From Seison nebaliae (taxonomy: Eukaryota; Rotifera; Pararotatoria; Seisonacea; Seisonidae): a stretch of 64,000 bases of DNA. Positions 1 through 11,851 of this stretch are shown piece by piece (position 1 is the first letter of the stretch; the number at the start of each line of letters is the position of its first letter). The position numbers and the translations under genes are program-made. Location of the stretch: NCBI GenBank assembly GCA_023231475.1, contig JALJEE010000137.1:50686-114685 (forward strand), written 5' to 3'. The notes under the pieces were generated by a model that did no database searches, was not told where the DNA came from, and worked only from the letters and a program-made list of their open reading frames with translations.

Positions 1-3000
1 AAATCAATAACAATTCGAATAATCAGAAGAAAATATTGAGAAGTTTCTCATTTGTTCCCATTCGAAATTTCCACCAACACTCGACTAATCAGTTACACAA
101 TCGTTTAAGAAGAAAATATGTAAATGATATTCTCGTCACATTGAAAAGGAGAATTTGCCTTATGCAATTCTATTGGGAGGCGGCACATTCATTTGCACGT
201 GTCAATATCGGTTATATAATGCGAATAATGAGCTGGTATCAACTATCGACTAATTGACGAATTAACGTTAATCTTACCTTATGAGGTTGACGCGTTTTAG
301 CATATATTCCGTCGATGCTACCGAGAACATATAAATGGAAAAGAATTATCGTTATTTGAACAGTCATTTCTTTCACAATGACAATTAGTGTTAAGCAAAG
401 GAGAAGTAATTTCTTATTATGAGAACGCGTAGCAAATATGTGTGAATCGGTAGACAGGACATTTCTTATTGTTCGAATGTCATTGTTTCAGGTGAATTTC
501 TTCATTCAATTTTAGCGAGCGAAATGAGCGTTTGATGAAGGGAATTGATAGAATAGATTAGAGTAAACTTGAATAGATTTTGTTACACCGACTGCTAACC
601 GATGTTTTAACAGATCACTTACAACCATCTACTGTGAGAGGCGATAATCATTTTAGTAGCAGAGTCTCTATAAAATATTGATCCGAACAATATTTTCAAG
701 ATCATAGTCAAAAGTTCAATTCTCTTTATTTACTGAATTCATTTCATTCTTACTAAATAAGATGGATAGCTAATGAATCTTCAAAGGATAATCCGTAAAT
801 GAATGTCTTCCTTATTTATTCAATCATTCCTCAATTTTTCCTCGAAAATAATTTGTGTTCAAAAAAGAATTTTTTTTAAGATTAAAAAGTTTCATTTATC
901 CCTTAGTAAATCGTTTCTAGTTGCTTATTATTTCTTCGAGTTCATAGGAACGAATGAATCGCGCATCGTAATTATAACATTTAAAGATTAACCGTGCACT
1001 CAAACGCTCATTGAACTCCGAAGATTAGTTCAATAGAAATGCTCCTAATTCTCTCTACTTAATCATAATGAGAGAAAGATGATGACTATTCTCTAATTCC
1101 GGAAATTCAGTTCGACTTAAGAGATGGAAGAGAACTCTTCCGATTTGTTCTACTTCCAATTTTACTTTCAGCGTATACATGACAAGTCCTGATGGGGTTT
1201 ATGTGTGAAATTCCCTTTATCATTTGGAGTAGATAAATGCCGAAATTCGATCGGTCATCCAAAAGTTGTTTTGTTGATTTTTAGTCATGCTGAGCAATTT
1301 TCAATTATCCTTTCTCTTCTCTTCGATTGGGAGAGTAGTATTCTCTGATGATTTGAAAGTTGGAGGAAATTATAGAGTCACTTATTTAGAAATTTGATGC
1401 AGACGTCTTCCGATGCAATTACATATGTAAACACGAGTAGGTGAGTCATGCCGATAGCTAAATTGATATCTGTTAATGGTTTCAAATTTTATCGTATCAA
1501 CTCTAATTTTGAGATGGGACGAATTGGACGAATGAGATAAAAATGATTATATCGATTTCCTAAAGAATTTCCAATTTCACAATGCTCAAGTATCTTCCTC
1601 TCCTATTTACTTTTCGATTAGAATATTCATGATCATTTAGATATCATGAAATTCACTACCGGAAACCGTTTCTACTTTTGACGCGTCCACAAATTTGAGC
1701 ACCATTTTTTTTTGCGGATTAATAATCCGGTGGGAGAGAATCAAATGGAATTATTATTTCCGTTCCAGTTCATTGAAATGAAAAAGTTCATCCGCCTCGA
1801 TGTATTTTGGAAGTTAAGTCCTAATGAATTTCCTTTTTTATTTTAGCGCGACTTTTCTTTTCACAACGCAATGAGACTGCTCTTATTGAGAATGGAAGAA
1901 TAAATTAACACTGAATTTCTCTTCGCCGATGATTGCAATCAATGTGTTATTCCTACCTGACACCTAGCATAATCGACATGTTTCTCATTAACTGCTCATC
2001 ATCGACGTATTTTCTTTAGTTGATTTAATCCAACTCTAGTCCCTTTATAAACAGATAGGCAATTGATCTATCGTTCGAACTTCCTGTAATATTCTCGCCT
2101 TTCCACTTTAGCGCTGCATGTCTCATCCAAACATTTCTCAACCCTTTTCTCAACTTGTTATTTTGAAATATTTTCTCAATCACCACAGGATTTCTCACAA
2201 CTCTCTTATTAAACTCATTATAATGGAACAATTATTCGAAGCGCTTTATCAACTCTTTGACTATTTAGATTCGACGATGGCGACGATGATGATGATAATG
2301 ATGACGATGTTCATCGATCTATTCTCGACTTGATCATTTCGAGTGGAGTGTCGTCAACGTTGGAGGTGTAAACATTCCCTTATTCCATTCAACGGTTTTC
2401 GATGATGTCGAAAAAAAATCGTCATGCACCAACGAAACATTCACGATAAATTTCTTAATTTAAAAGTCTTATCATTCAACTTTTATTAAAGTTGCCTATT
2501 TCACTGATGGATGAAATGATGTTTGACCCGTTTTCTTCCAATTTCTCATTCCGCTATTATTAACAACAACGTTGCTAATAGTTACGTGCTACAACATCTA
2601 TTATTTCTCATTCGAAAAAAAATGAGAAAATTTTCAGTTTCTTAGATGAAATTTCTTCGTCTCCTTTCTCATCATCAACTGAATCCATCATCTGATAATT
2701 TTTCTTCAATTAATCTTTCTTTCTTTCTTTTCTTCAACAGATTTTTAAATATAATTTGAAAATTTTTTAGTCAAATCTCTAACGATTTGAATTGAATTGA
2801 AAAAAACTTGAAATTAAATTTTGAAGAAAACATTTGATCAAACATCTCCTTTACTTTCGGTTAGTTATTGGATCATTTTATTTTTATTAATCAATCAGGT
2901 CCGCCCCGCCAATGGAATGCATGGGCGATATGCGATTAATCGATAATTTTGATTTTGATTATCAAAAGAATTTTCTTCGGAACTTTCTCTTTTGGGAAAT

Positions 3001-3266
3001 ATCAAAAGTAATGCACGCTTATCGCATGCTTAATTGGTTGCATGGATCCATCAAAAATACTTAATCTAAATCTTCCTCCTCTCCGTCTTTGGTGTTGATT
3101 GTTTATCTTTCACAAATGGCTGCATGGCTCATTCTGGTATAAATAGACATATTTAAATTTATTGGTTTCATCCTGATCAATATCTTCTACAATCCTCCTA
3201 CTTAGTAATTTCTTTTAAATTTAATATTGGAAAATATTCCAAAATTTCTCATCATTCATTTCTAAT
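1..3266. other. Long 5' flanking region without a recognised gene
   Basis: About 3.2 kb upstream of the bZIP gene. Short open frames occur on both strands, but none has a recognisable motif, coding-like composition or a consistent exon chain. Its right third is the likely control region of the bZIP gene (see the separate promoter entry). A partial gene entering from the left cannot be excluded. Confidence 0.5.
2896..3150 (+). promoter_or_regulatory. Candidate promoter of the bZIP gene
   Basis: Seen: a GC-box-like CCGCCCCGCC followed at once by CCAAT near 2901-2915, an inverted CCAAT (ATTGG) near 3034, and a TATA-box-like TATAAATA near 3138-3146, about 120 bp before the ATG at 3267. GC-rich blocks like this are rare in this AT-rich window. 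The promoter role is inference from motif order and position; no transcript start is visible. Confidence 0.4.
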
Positions 3267-4667
3267 ATGTCATTCCCCTATCACAGAATGCTACCAGCCA
3301 ACTGGAACAATCACGAAAAAGTAGTTTGTGGAACGAACAACTCGATGAATTCGAACGACACCAACTCGTATTATAACAAAGAGAATATCAATATGCTTCT
3401 ACCGACTTCACTTGGTGATAATTCGACTGATAACGCCAACGCGTTGGACAACAACAACAACAATAATAATACGACGAATCCGAATGTTATGGCGTTTATG
3501 GGTCTCATTAATCAAATCGGAATGGAAACTGATAAAACGAAAGAGAAGTCGCTGATAAATAATAATCTTAATTCCAATCTATCAGAATCAGCCATGAATC
3601 CTGGCGGAATGATTCCATCGATGGCAGCGAATCAAAATGTCACAACGACTACAACGAATAATGGCGATGAAATGAGTAATGCGAATGACTTGAATAATTA
3701 TGCATTGAACGTTTATTTCAATTCTTATGCTAACTTTTTTGCAGCTAATCCGAATATGATTCCTGGAGGAATTGACATGATCAAAGACACTCTTCCACAA
3801 CCAGCAAACACTGATAATAACAACAATTTGAATAATACAGAAAATAATCAATCAGCAATGTATTTCCCTCAACAATCCGTCTCTCAACCAATACCAACTG
3901 AAGACTTTTATAATAATAATAATAACAACAATAATAACATTTGTCCGTCGATGATAAATACGAATCAAGGCAAATCAATTCAAAATAATGAGAATGGAAA
4001 TAATAAAGATAATAAGTTGGAACATTCAATGAATAGTTCATCGACATCATCAGGATTCGCTTCATCGTTCTCTTCCAATGATACGTCGACACCACATCGA
4101 AAAGAAGCGGATGAAATTCAACCACAAAAACGACTGAAAGTCGAAGCGAACAATGCACAATCAATTACCAGTTCAGCATCTCCTGCTTCATCAGTTTCCT
4201 CTTTTGTCACAACTGCCGTCCCAGCAATTCCTCAATCGACTGATAAAAATGAAACGGCAGCAGAAATTCCGAATGACAACGAAACTATCAACGGAGTTGC
4301 TGCATTGGCAGCGGCAGCATTCTCATCAACATCGACAGCAGCTCTTTTGAGAGGAAAGAATTTTATCGCTCACAATTCAGCCCATCATCCTTCAGGTCAA
4401 AAGAAACGACCACGTCCAGTTCCAGAAGAGAATAAAGATATGACTTATTTCGAAAAACGGAAACGAAATAACGAATCAGCTAAACGATCTCGAGATCAAC
4501 GACGTGTCAAAGAGGAACAAATCGCTTTACGTGCCGTTTATTTGGAACAAGAGAATTTCCAATTAAAAGCGGAACTCCATAAATTGAGGACATACATACT
4601 CCAACAACAACAACAACAAGCACTCAACTCCTGTGAAACTGTTCAATTTACACCACTCCAATTTTGA
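3267..4667 (+). CDS. bZIP transcription factor, CES-2/PAR-like
   Basis: A 466-aa single-exon protein. Residues 1-375 are low complexity (Asn, Ser, Thr and Gln runs, an Ala-rich patch near 350-365). The C-terminus (about 390-455) is a bZIP: an approach with [17 protein letters not shown], the DNA-contact basic motif [13 protein letters not shown], then a leucine heptad stretch ([17 protein letters not shown]) and a short poly-Gln tail. The extended basic region preceded by KD-x-x-YxEKRK is typical of the CES-2/PAR/NFIL3/Giant branch, nuclear dimeric factors that bind TTAYGTAA-type sites. There is no PAR-type proline and acid-rich block of note, so CES-2 or NFIL3-like is safer than HLF/TEF. The start is the first ATG after an in-frame AT-rich leader and lies about 120 bp 3' of a TATA-like box. 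Confidence 0.85.
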   Translation: MSFPYHRMLPANWNNHEKVVCGTNNSMNSNDTNSYYNKENINMLLPTSLGDNSTDNANALDNNNNNNNTTNPNVMAFMGLINQIGMETDKTKEKSLINNNLNSNLSESAMNPGGMIPSMAANQNVTTTTTNNGDEMSNANDLNNYALNVYFNSYANFFAANPNMIPGGIDMIKDTLPQPANTDNNNNLNNTENNQSAMYFPQQSVSQPIPTEDFYNNNNNNNNNICPSMINTNQGKSIQNNENGNNKDNKLEHSMNSSSTSSGFASSFSSNDTSTPHRKEADEIQPQKRLKVEANNAQSITSSASPASSVSSFVTTAVPAIPQSTDKNETAAEIPNDNETINGVAALAAAAFSSTSTAALLRGKNFIAHNSAHHPSGQKKRPRPVPEENKDMTYFEKRKRNNESAKRSRDQRRVKEEQIALRAVYLEQENFQLKAELHKLRTYILQQQQQQALNSCETVQFTPLQF

Positions 4668-4999
4668 GAGATCATTCCCATTTCAATTTCATCGATTTCA
4701 ATTTATTTATTCATCTTTCCACTTACTCATTCCCATTCAATCTCATTCCATTACGAGTCAATCAAAATTGTCTTGAATCAAATCTGAGGGATTTAGTTTA
4801 TAAAAGAACAATCAAATTTTATTTGTATCTATTCACCATTATATGATTTATTAATAAATTTCCATTATATTCTTTCTTTCCTTCTTTCTTTGGCTTATAA
4901 CGAAAAAAAAATTAAAGGATTTTCTAATAAAAGAAAGAAAATTTTTGTTTTGAAATTTTAGTTCTTTAAAAAAAAGAAGAAAAATAATATCAACACGAG
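4668..4999. other. Spacer, 3' UTR of bZIP and leader of NIFK
   Basis: 332 bp, very AT-rich. AATAAA-type sequence near 4852 may be the poly(A) signal of the bZIP gene. Nothing else recognised. Confidence 0.4.
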
Positions 5000-5867
5000 A
5001 TGAAATTGAAGAAAGATCGTAAACCGAAAACTGTTAAATATCTTTTGCCTTTCTAATTATCCTTTATAATCATCGAAAGGAAATTAAGAAGGGATTGGAG
5101 AACATTCCTGATAACGAATTTTATGAAAAACGAGGTGTTCTCTACATAGGCCATTTACCGCCTACATTTACCGAAAAAGCGATTTATGAATACTTCTCTC
5201 AATTCGGTACGATCACTCGATTGAGAGTATCTCGATCAAAAATATCAGGTAGAAGTAAAGGATATGCATTTCTCGAATATGAACATCGTGAAGTCGCTCA
5301 AGAAGTATCGAAAGCGATGAATGATTATCTGTTGAAAAATCGATTTTTAAAATGTTCCACTTCAACTCACATAATTTCTCTAATTCATCATTCGTTTTAG
5401 GTCATCTAATTTCTATTGATAAATGTCATGTGAAAATGTTTAAGGGATGGAATCGGAAATTCCAGACATCCAAATCCAGTATCCGTCACAAATTGCAAGT
5501 AAATCAGAAATCTGATGAAGATGAAGAAGTTTCATTTTTAATTAAATTTAATTTTTTTAAATTTTTTTTTAAATTTCATTAGAAGCTAAAAAAGAATTTT
5601 CAGAAAAAGTTAAATATTATAGTACGTAAATGGCCAGAAATTGACTTCGATAAAATTGTTCATTTCAACAAACCAATCATGGAGGAGGCACAAACAGAAG
5701 AAGTTACTGTAGAACCTGAAACACCAAAAACATCAGAAAAAGAAAGTCCAAAAACGTCAGGAAGAACATCAAGAAAACGGCAAATAAGTCAAGTGACCAG
5801 ACGATCAGAAAGATTAAAGAGGAAGAATTCGATTGACGAATATTCTCCGAAGAAAATAAAAAATTAA
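5000..5867 (+). CDS. NIFK: MKI67 FHA-interacting nucleolar phosphoprotein (NIFK/Nop15)
   Basis: Four exons give 239 aa: 5000-5032, 5080-5353, 5401-5528, 5583-5867; all phases agree. A single RRM covers about residues 27-105, with RNP2-like GVLYIGHLP and RNP1-like RSKGYAFLEY. The segment after the RRM (CHVKMFKGWNRKF) and the Lys-rich tail are diagnostic of NIFK/Nop15, a nucleolar factor needed for 60S precursor (ITS2) processing. The first exon, MKLKKDRKPK, supplies the basic N-terminus; an ATG-less reading from 5095 would omit it. Introns are 47, 47 and 54 nt and all start GTT. The C-terminal tail is rich in Thr-Pro/Ser-Pro and KR motifs, consistent with a phosphoprotein and nuclear targeting. 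Vertebrate NIFK is about 290 aa. Confidence 0.88.
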
Positions 5868-6130
5868 AATGTTCCAACGCTCAACTATCGAATTGTTTGT
5901 TTCCTGTATTTTTCCGTTTTTATGGTTTTTGAAAATATGTTGACTATTTTCATAATAAATTCTTTTTTTGAGCTTAATATTTGAATATAGTGGTGAGATG
6001 TTTAATGAATTTTTGTTGTTGCAATTTATGTTCTTGTTTTCGATATTAAATCAAATTATATAATGATAATCGAGTCGGAATTATTGATAAATAATCAGTG
6101 ATAACGATAATCAAATTACCATTTCTTCCA

Positions 6131-7294
6131 ATGGGACTCGTTGACAGTCGTTTGATGCATGAAGCGACGAAAGGTATAAAAGTGTATAATGTGGATGCTC
6201 GAGGTCACAAGGGACGACAAGGTCTATTATCAATATCTGATGGTTTTGTGAATTTTCGAGCGGAACCGTTGACCTTTCGGAAACGTGAGAAGAAGATTGA
6301 TGGTGAGAAATCGGTTGTGGTGTTGAAGAAGGATGGTTTCAAAATCAGTTGGAATCTGCACAACATCCGGAAATATGGATCGATGGAGAATTATTTCGCC
6401 ATTTATACAGGACGGAAAAGTTGTACTGGAGTTGGAATATTTATTTTCCTTTGTTGTTCCCGAATTGATTTGATGAAAAAACAAAAATCGATGATGTTGG
6501 ACAAAAGTTTTGTGCAGGAGATCGATCGCATTTCAACCATCGACCAACAACAACAGCTTGAAAAGTGCTCACTCAATTCACCGTTTTCTCATGACGATAT
6601 TGTGGAGGACGAGGAGAATAAAGAGAAATATATTAACCAATTATTCAATATTTTGAATCCGTCACAATTCTCTAATATCTACAATTATTCACAACCGGAT
6701 TATGGAATTATTTGTAGTAGTCAACATACTCGAACTACAACCATCGATACTGAAGGTGATGGTATTGATCTGGTGAATAATATTTATAATAGTAACACGG
6801 AAAACGATACAAGATCATCATTTTCTTCATCATCATCTATGTCGTCATCCTCCACATTCTCCACTTCCACTTTCATTCCCATCGTCTTAAGTCAACGATA
6901 TGAATCTTTTTCCTCTAACGCTTCTCCGATGAGATCGTCGTCAGTGGAACAAAACGATGATTATTTAAATAATGATGTTCATGTAAATAAGGAATTTATG
7001 AAATTCGTGAAACAATGTAACGAACCGATAGATGATGTAATCGCTTATGCCAAACCGATGAAAGTAAAAGAGGCACCGATTATTCTATCGACATATGGTC
7101 GGTCGAAAAAGGATATTATTTATACAAAAATCGATAAAGCTGATCTCATGTCACCAGAAGAGAATAATGAAAATTTAAATGTGAAAGAAAAAGAATCGGA
7201 AGAAGATGATATAGTGGAACGAAATAGAGAGATTTTTACGTCTATCGACACTTCTCGTACAGCAGTTATTGCTGACAAAAATCCTGATGATTAA
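6131..7294 (+). CDS. FRS2-like adaptor with N-terminal IRS-type PTB domain
   Basis: 387 aa from the ATG at 6131. That start is preferred over the upstream in-frame ATG at 6098 because it gives MGLVDSR, a good N-myristoylation signal (Gly2, Ser6), as in FRS2/FRS3. Residues about 15-130 resemble the FRS2 PTB domain: KVYNVDARGHKGRQGLL, an ISWNLHNIRKYG strand (human LCLRRYGYDSN) and FAIYTGRKSCTGVGIFIF. FRS2 proteins sit on the plasma membrane and couple FGF and other receptor kinases to Grb2/Shp2. The rest (130-387) is disordered and Ser/Glu-rich and contains several Tyr in acidic or Asn contexts (e.g. QYNYSQPDYG-like) that could be phosphorylated; that is inference. It could be a ROG-1-like nematode member or another IRS-PTB protein. 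Confidence 0.72.
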   Translation: MGLVDSRLMHEATKGIKVYNVDARGHKGRQGLLSISDGFVNFRAEPLTFRKREKKIDGEKSVVVLKKDGFKISWNLHNIRKYGSMENYFAIYTGRKSCTGVGIFIFLCCSRIDLMKKQKSMMLDKSFVQEIDRISTIDQQQQLEKCSLNSPFSHDDIVEDEENKEKYINQLFNILNPSQFSNIYNYSQPDYGIICSSQHTRTTTIDTEGDGIDLVNNIYNSNTENDTRSSFSSSSSMSSSSTFSTSTFIPIVLSQRYESFSSNASPMRSSSVEQNDDYLNNDVHVNKEFMKFVKQCNEPIDDVIAYAKPMKVKEAPIILSTYGRSKKDIIYTKIDKADLMSPEENNENLNVKEKESEEDDIVERNREIFTSIDTSRTAVIADKNPDD

Positions 7295-8223
7295 TCGTCA
7301 CCTTAAAAAATTGTTAAATTATCTTTTTCCAATTCCCCGTCAATTCTTCGATTACATCCATTCTATTTATTTGTGTCCTATTTAACTGAAAGAAAATTTA
7401 TCCATATTTTTCTTCCATCATCATTCTTTTTTATTGTAGGAAATAAAATTCATCCAAAATTTCCACTCTATAATTTTACTTCATTATCAATAACGATGGA
7501 ATTGATGATGATTCTGGAAAATTGGTGTTTTATAAAAGAATCTTTAAAATAAAATAAATAAAAAATTTAAAAATAATTAAAAATTAATAAACTACATGAG
7601 AAAAAGATTATTTTAAAATAATAATGATAATCTATCATACTTGAAAGGAAAAGATAATTATTTGGAGGATAAATTCAATTTGACTTAATTTCGAGTTGAA
7701 TCAATTAAATTATATGTTACTCTTATCATCGATAAGTATAAGGAATTTGGATAGAATCTAAAGAATAATAAATAAGTTACAATATGCACTTCTGTTTAAG
7801 TATGGGGAGGGGGAGGATAGTGAACAAGTATACAAAATAAAGATGGACATGTTGATTAGAGGACATGTATAAAAATTAGAGAAACCTAATAATTATGTAT
7901 AATTATGAGAGAAAAAATATTAAGATTGAGAAGTCTAAATATTTAGTCAAATTGACATATGGTAAGAAAAGATGAATACATTTTATACTTCCTCTCTTCC
8001 ATCTGGTCAGAAAAGGATTTTTCTTGTGTAATGTGATTGGAAGATGATCGAATGGAAATGATGAATATCTCCATTAATATTTCCTCCTTCTCTTCCTCCT
8101 TCTCATTCTCACACAATTCTCAAGAATTATATGTTGTATTTGTTAAATTTTAAGTTTAGAAAATAAATTTTTTCTTCCTCCCAAAAAAATATGAAATAGT
8201 CAATCCAAATTTATTGTTGAAAG
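7295..8223. other. Intergenic spacer upstream of huntingtin
   Basis: About 930 bp, AT-rich, with a short G-rich run near 7804-7818 and polypyrimidine blocks near 8085-8115. No gene, RNA or repeat recognised. Confidence 0.4.
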
Positions 8224-11200
8224 ATGAATGAAAATCATCTGAAGAATATCTCGTTCATTTTGAATGAGTTGAATGTTCAGTTGGAATTCGATCACGACAA
8301 ACGGTACGACATCAACATTCTGTTATTAAATTATTTTTATCAAAAAGCGTTTATCGATTAAATTCAGTTTGAGTAATATCAATCCTTCTGATTTGGATGT
8401 TGACGATTGTTTGAAGAAGTTGCGCAAATTGTTCCATTATGTCGAACGGAATTTTATTCTTCAGTTTTCTTTTAAATTTCCATTGGAAAATTTCATTTTA
8501 AAAATTTTCAAAAAAATTTCATTTTTTCAGACGTCATTCTGACGTGAATAACAAGAGAATAATCGATAATTTATGGATCGTATTTACTTTGTATTTGGAT
8601 CATCAGAATTCGAATATTCGACTTTGCACCAACGAATTATTCGATCGATTCGTTACCATATTGGACGAATGTCAATCGATATCGATAGGGGAGAATGCTC
8701 TCTTGAAATTGCGAGAAAGAAGTAATGAATTTAATAAACGATATCGAACGATCGATGAAATGATCGAATCGACATTAGGAGCCATTCAAATTCGAATAAC
8801 GAATTATATAATTCAAAAAAAGAAATTAAACGAAGTCGATTCGGAGACTTTAGTCTCGTTAATAACGTTCATTAATGAACGTGTTAAACGATCGATTGAA
8901 TTAATAAATAATTTATCATCTTCCAACAATTGGTATCATTCCATTCGATATTTGACGAGAATAATTTATTTCGAAATCAATAAAAATTATGATCAAAATT
9001 CAAATAAAACCGTCGTGAACGATTTACTCCAAATTATCATTTGTATATTGGGACGATGTCATTCGATCGAGAAGAATTATTATGATCGAGTATTGACATT
9101 GAATCGTTTAATTGATGATATTAAGAACGATAAATTTCATGAATTATCTCAAATCGAATTGAAGGAATTCCTGTATCTGGAACCGTTATTTGAAAAGATA
9201 CCCAAATATAGTACGTTCTATCCAATTCTCAATAATTATCTTGTCGAATCCATCATCATTCATTCCAAATCAATCTTCCAACAATTATTATGTTTCGCTC
9301 AAGAGGAACATATCATCAATTTATGTCGATTACTTTTACATCATATTTTCGATGGGAGATATTTGAGTGGCAGTCGTCGACTCTTCCTCCAACTCTTCAT
9401 TTTACTATTAACTAATGGGAACGATACAATGAATCATCTCTCACAATTATATGAATGGCATTTAAGTACGAACATTGAATTTAAATTATTATTGAGATTT
9501 CTCGCTACCATCCGAACGGTTTTCATCAAAATTAATGACGTTCTTCTTCACAGTGAGAAATTTAATGGAATTGAGAAATTGGATGATATTTCCGATCGAC
9601 AAATCATCATATCATCATATGATTTATTAACCATGTTAATTCCATTATTTATTCATTTTCATCTCATCGAAAAACGACATAAAATCAATTTACAATCACC
9701 TTTATCCACCACAGATAAGTTTGATGATACTTCTAAAACTTCTTTTATTTATTTCATTCAATTGTCATACAAATTTCTCATCGAATCCAAACAAGAAATG
9801 ATTCTTATAAAAATCGTCAATTTCTTCAAGAAACTTTTCCAGGAATTGACATCGTTGTCCAATAATCGATATCGATGGAAAAACGAGAATAATAAACAAA
9901 AATTTTCAAAAAAAAATTTATTAAATTCTCTTAAAAGAGAAGAATTCAATGGTCATTCAATCATCAATCGTCTCCAACAATTATCATCATCTTATGAATT
10001 AGTAACGACCTCAATACAACTCCATCAATTATTGGAAGATGATGATATATTTTGGATGAAAGAACTTCTCTTCAATGAACAAATGGAAGAAGAAATTTTC
10101 GAATTGAATCTCTTCTCATTTGAACAACTCTTATCATTCACTCAAGAGACAACGATACAAATCGACAAATTATTTGAAAAAAGAATTTTCTCCATCGACG
10201 TTGACGAATTTGTGGAAATTGACAGTGTATCACCCACCAACAACTCGTCCGATGATTCGGATATTTTTGCGAAAGTCGATGACAATGAGAAAAATTTGAG
10301 AAATTTATCCGAAAGAAAATCGAATAATTTTCTCGAAAATTTTTCAGAAGACGACGACGACAACGACGACGGTGATGATGATGATGACGATGATGATGAT
10401 AGTAAATGTGATATTTTTAATACAAATTCTGACAATTCGTATGAGGATGCAATTGAAGAGTTGAATTTGAAGGAAATGGATGAGATCAAATCGAAAAGTA
10501 TTTCATCAATTGTCGATTTGAATCATCTGGAATTGTCGATGGATGATGGTTTATATGAATATTATTCAAAAAAACATCTTCCTCAATCACTTCAATCCAG
10601 TTCAATAGAGAATATTAAATTATCATTCATTCGACGATTATCTGCGACGATTTTAGTGAAATTATTCGGTTTCCAATTTCCATCAATGGACGGAAATGAA
10701 ATTTTGGATCATCGAGAAATTCGAACGAAAAAATATTTGTTGAATGAATCACTTCATTTATTCTCTTCAATGATATCGTTGGATTTATCATTATTCATTT
10801 TACCGTTCAATAAATGGTGGTTAATGAAATGGATTGTATCAAGAAAAGATGGAAATATTCCATCAACTATCGAAGAATATCTTCATAAGATTTATCCCAA
10901 AATAAACGATGGTTCTTTATTCAATAATTATTTGAGAATATCAATAAACATTTTAAATTCCATCAATTCCGTTGAAGATTTGAAAATTGATGAAATTAAA
11001 AGAAGAAATTCAAATTTTATTTTATCTAATTTCTCGTCATATTTCCATCATTGCTCGTTATATTCGAATTCACAATTCGATTTCTCTTCGAACGTTTCAG
11101 TGAATATACTCAAATCAATAATCGATATTGTTCCCAATTTGGACGGATGTTTCGTTTATCGATTACTTCATTCTTCTTTTATTCATTCGTTCGATGAAAC

Positions 11201-11813
11201 GAGATCGACGTCGTCTATGAAATTTTTATTCTTTCGATATTATCATTCATGTATGAAACATCATTGGATGTCGTTGGAGAAATATTCAAATTCATTTCTG
11301 AGAAAATCAGAAAATATCATCGATTTCAATCATTGGATTATTCGTGAATTGATTTATGGAATGAACAACGATAATTTATTTGAAGAATTCTGCGAAGAAT
11401 TTCCGTCGTTTGCGATCGATTTTGAAAAAATACAGAAAATATTTAAAAAAGGAAAATTTTATTATTTGGAAATAATTCGAAATCTTTTCTTTAATATTAT
11501 GAGTGTGGAAGAAGATGAGAAAAATTTTCATCAATTATCATTCCGTTTATTGATATCGATGTTATCGAGAGATGATCATCAATTTCGGATGGAAATTTCG
11601 AAGGAAATCATCAAATTCTTTCCCAATCTCGTTCAAATGAGAAACCGATCAATTTTCGATATCTCTACAGAAACTTCTTATCTTCATCTTATGACAATTT
11701 GTTTGACTTTTATTTTCGTTTATCGATCCTCACAATTTGCTACCATTCAACCATTCTTCTCTTATTCCATGGAGACATTCTTCACATTAACTAATCAATC
11801 CAACAACAACAAC

Positions 11814-11851
<38 letters not shown>

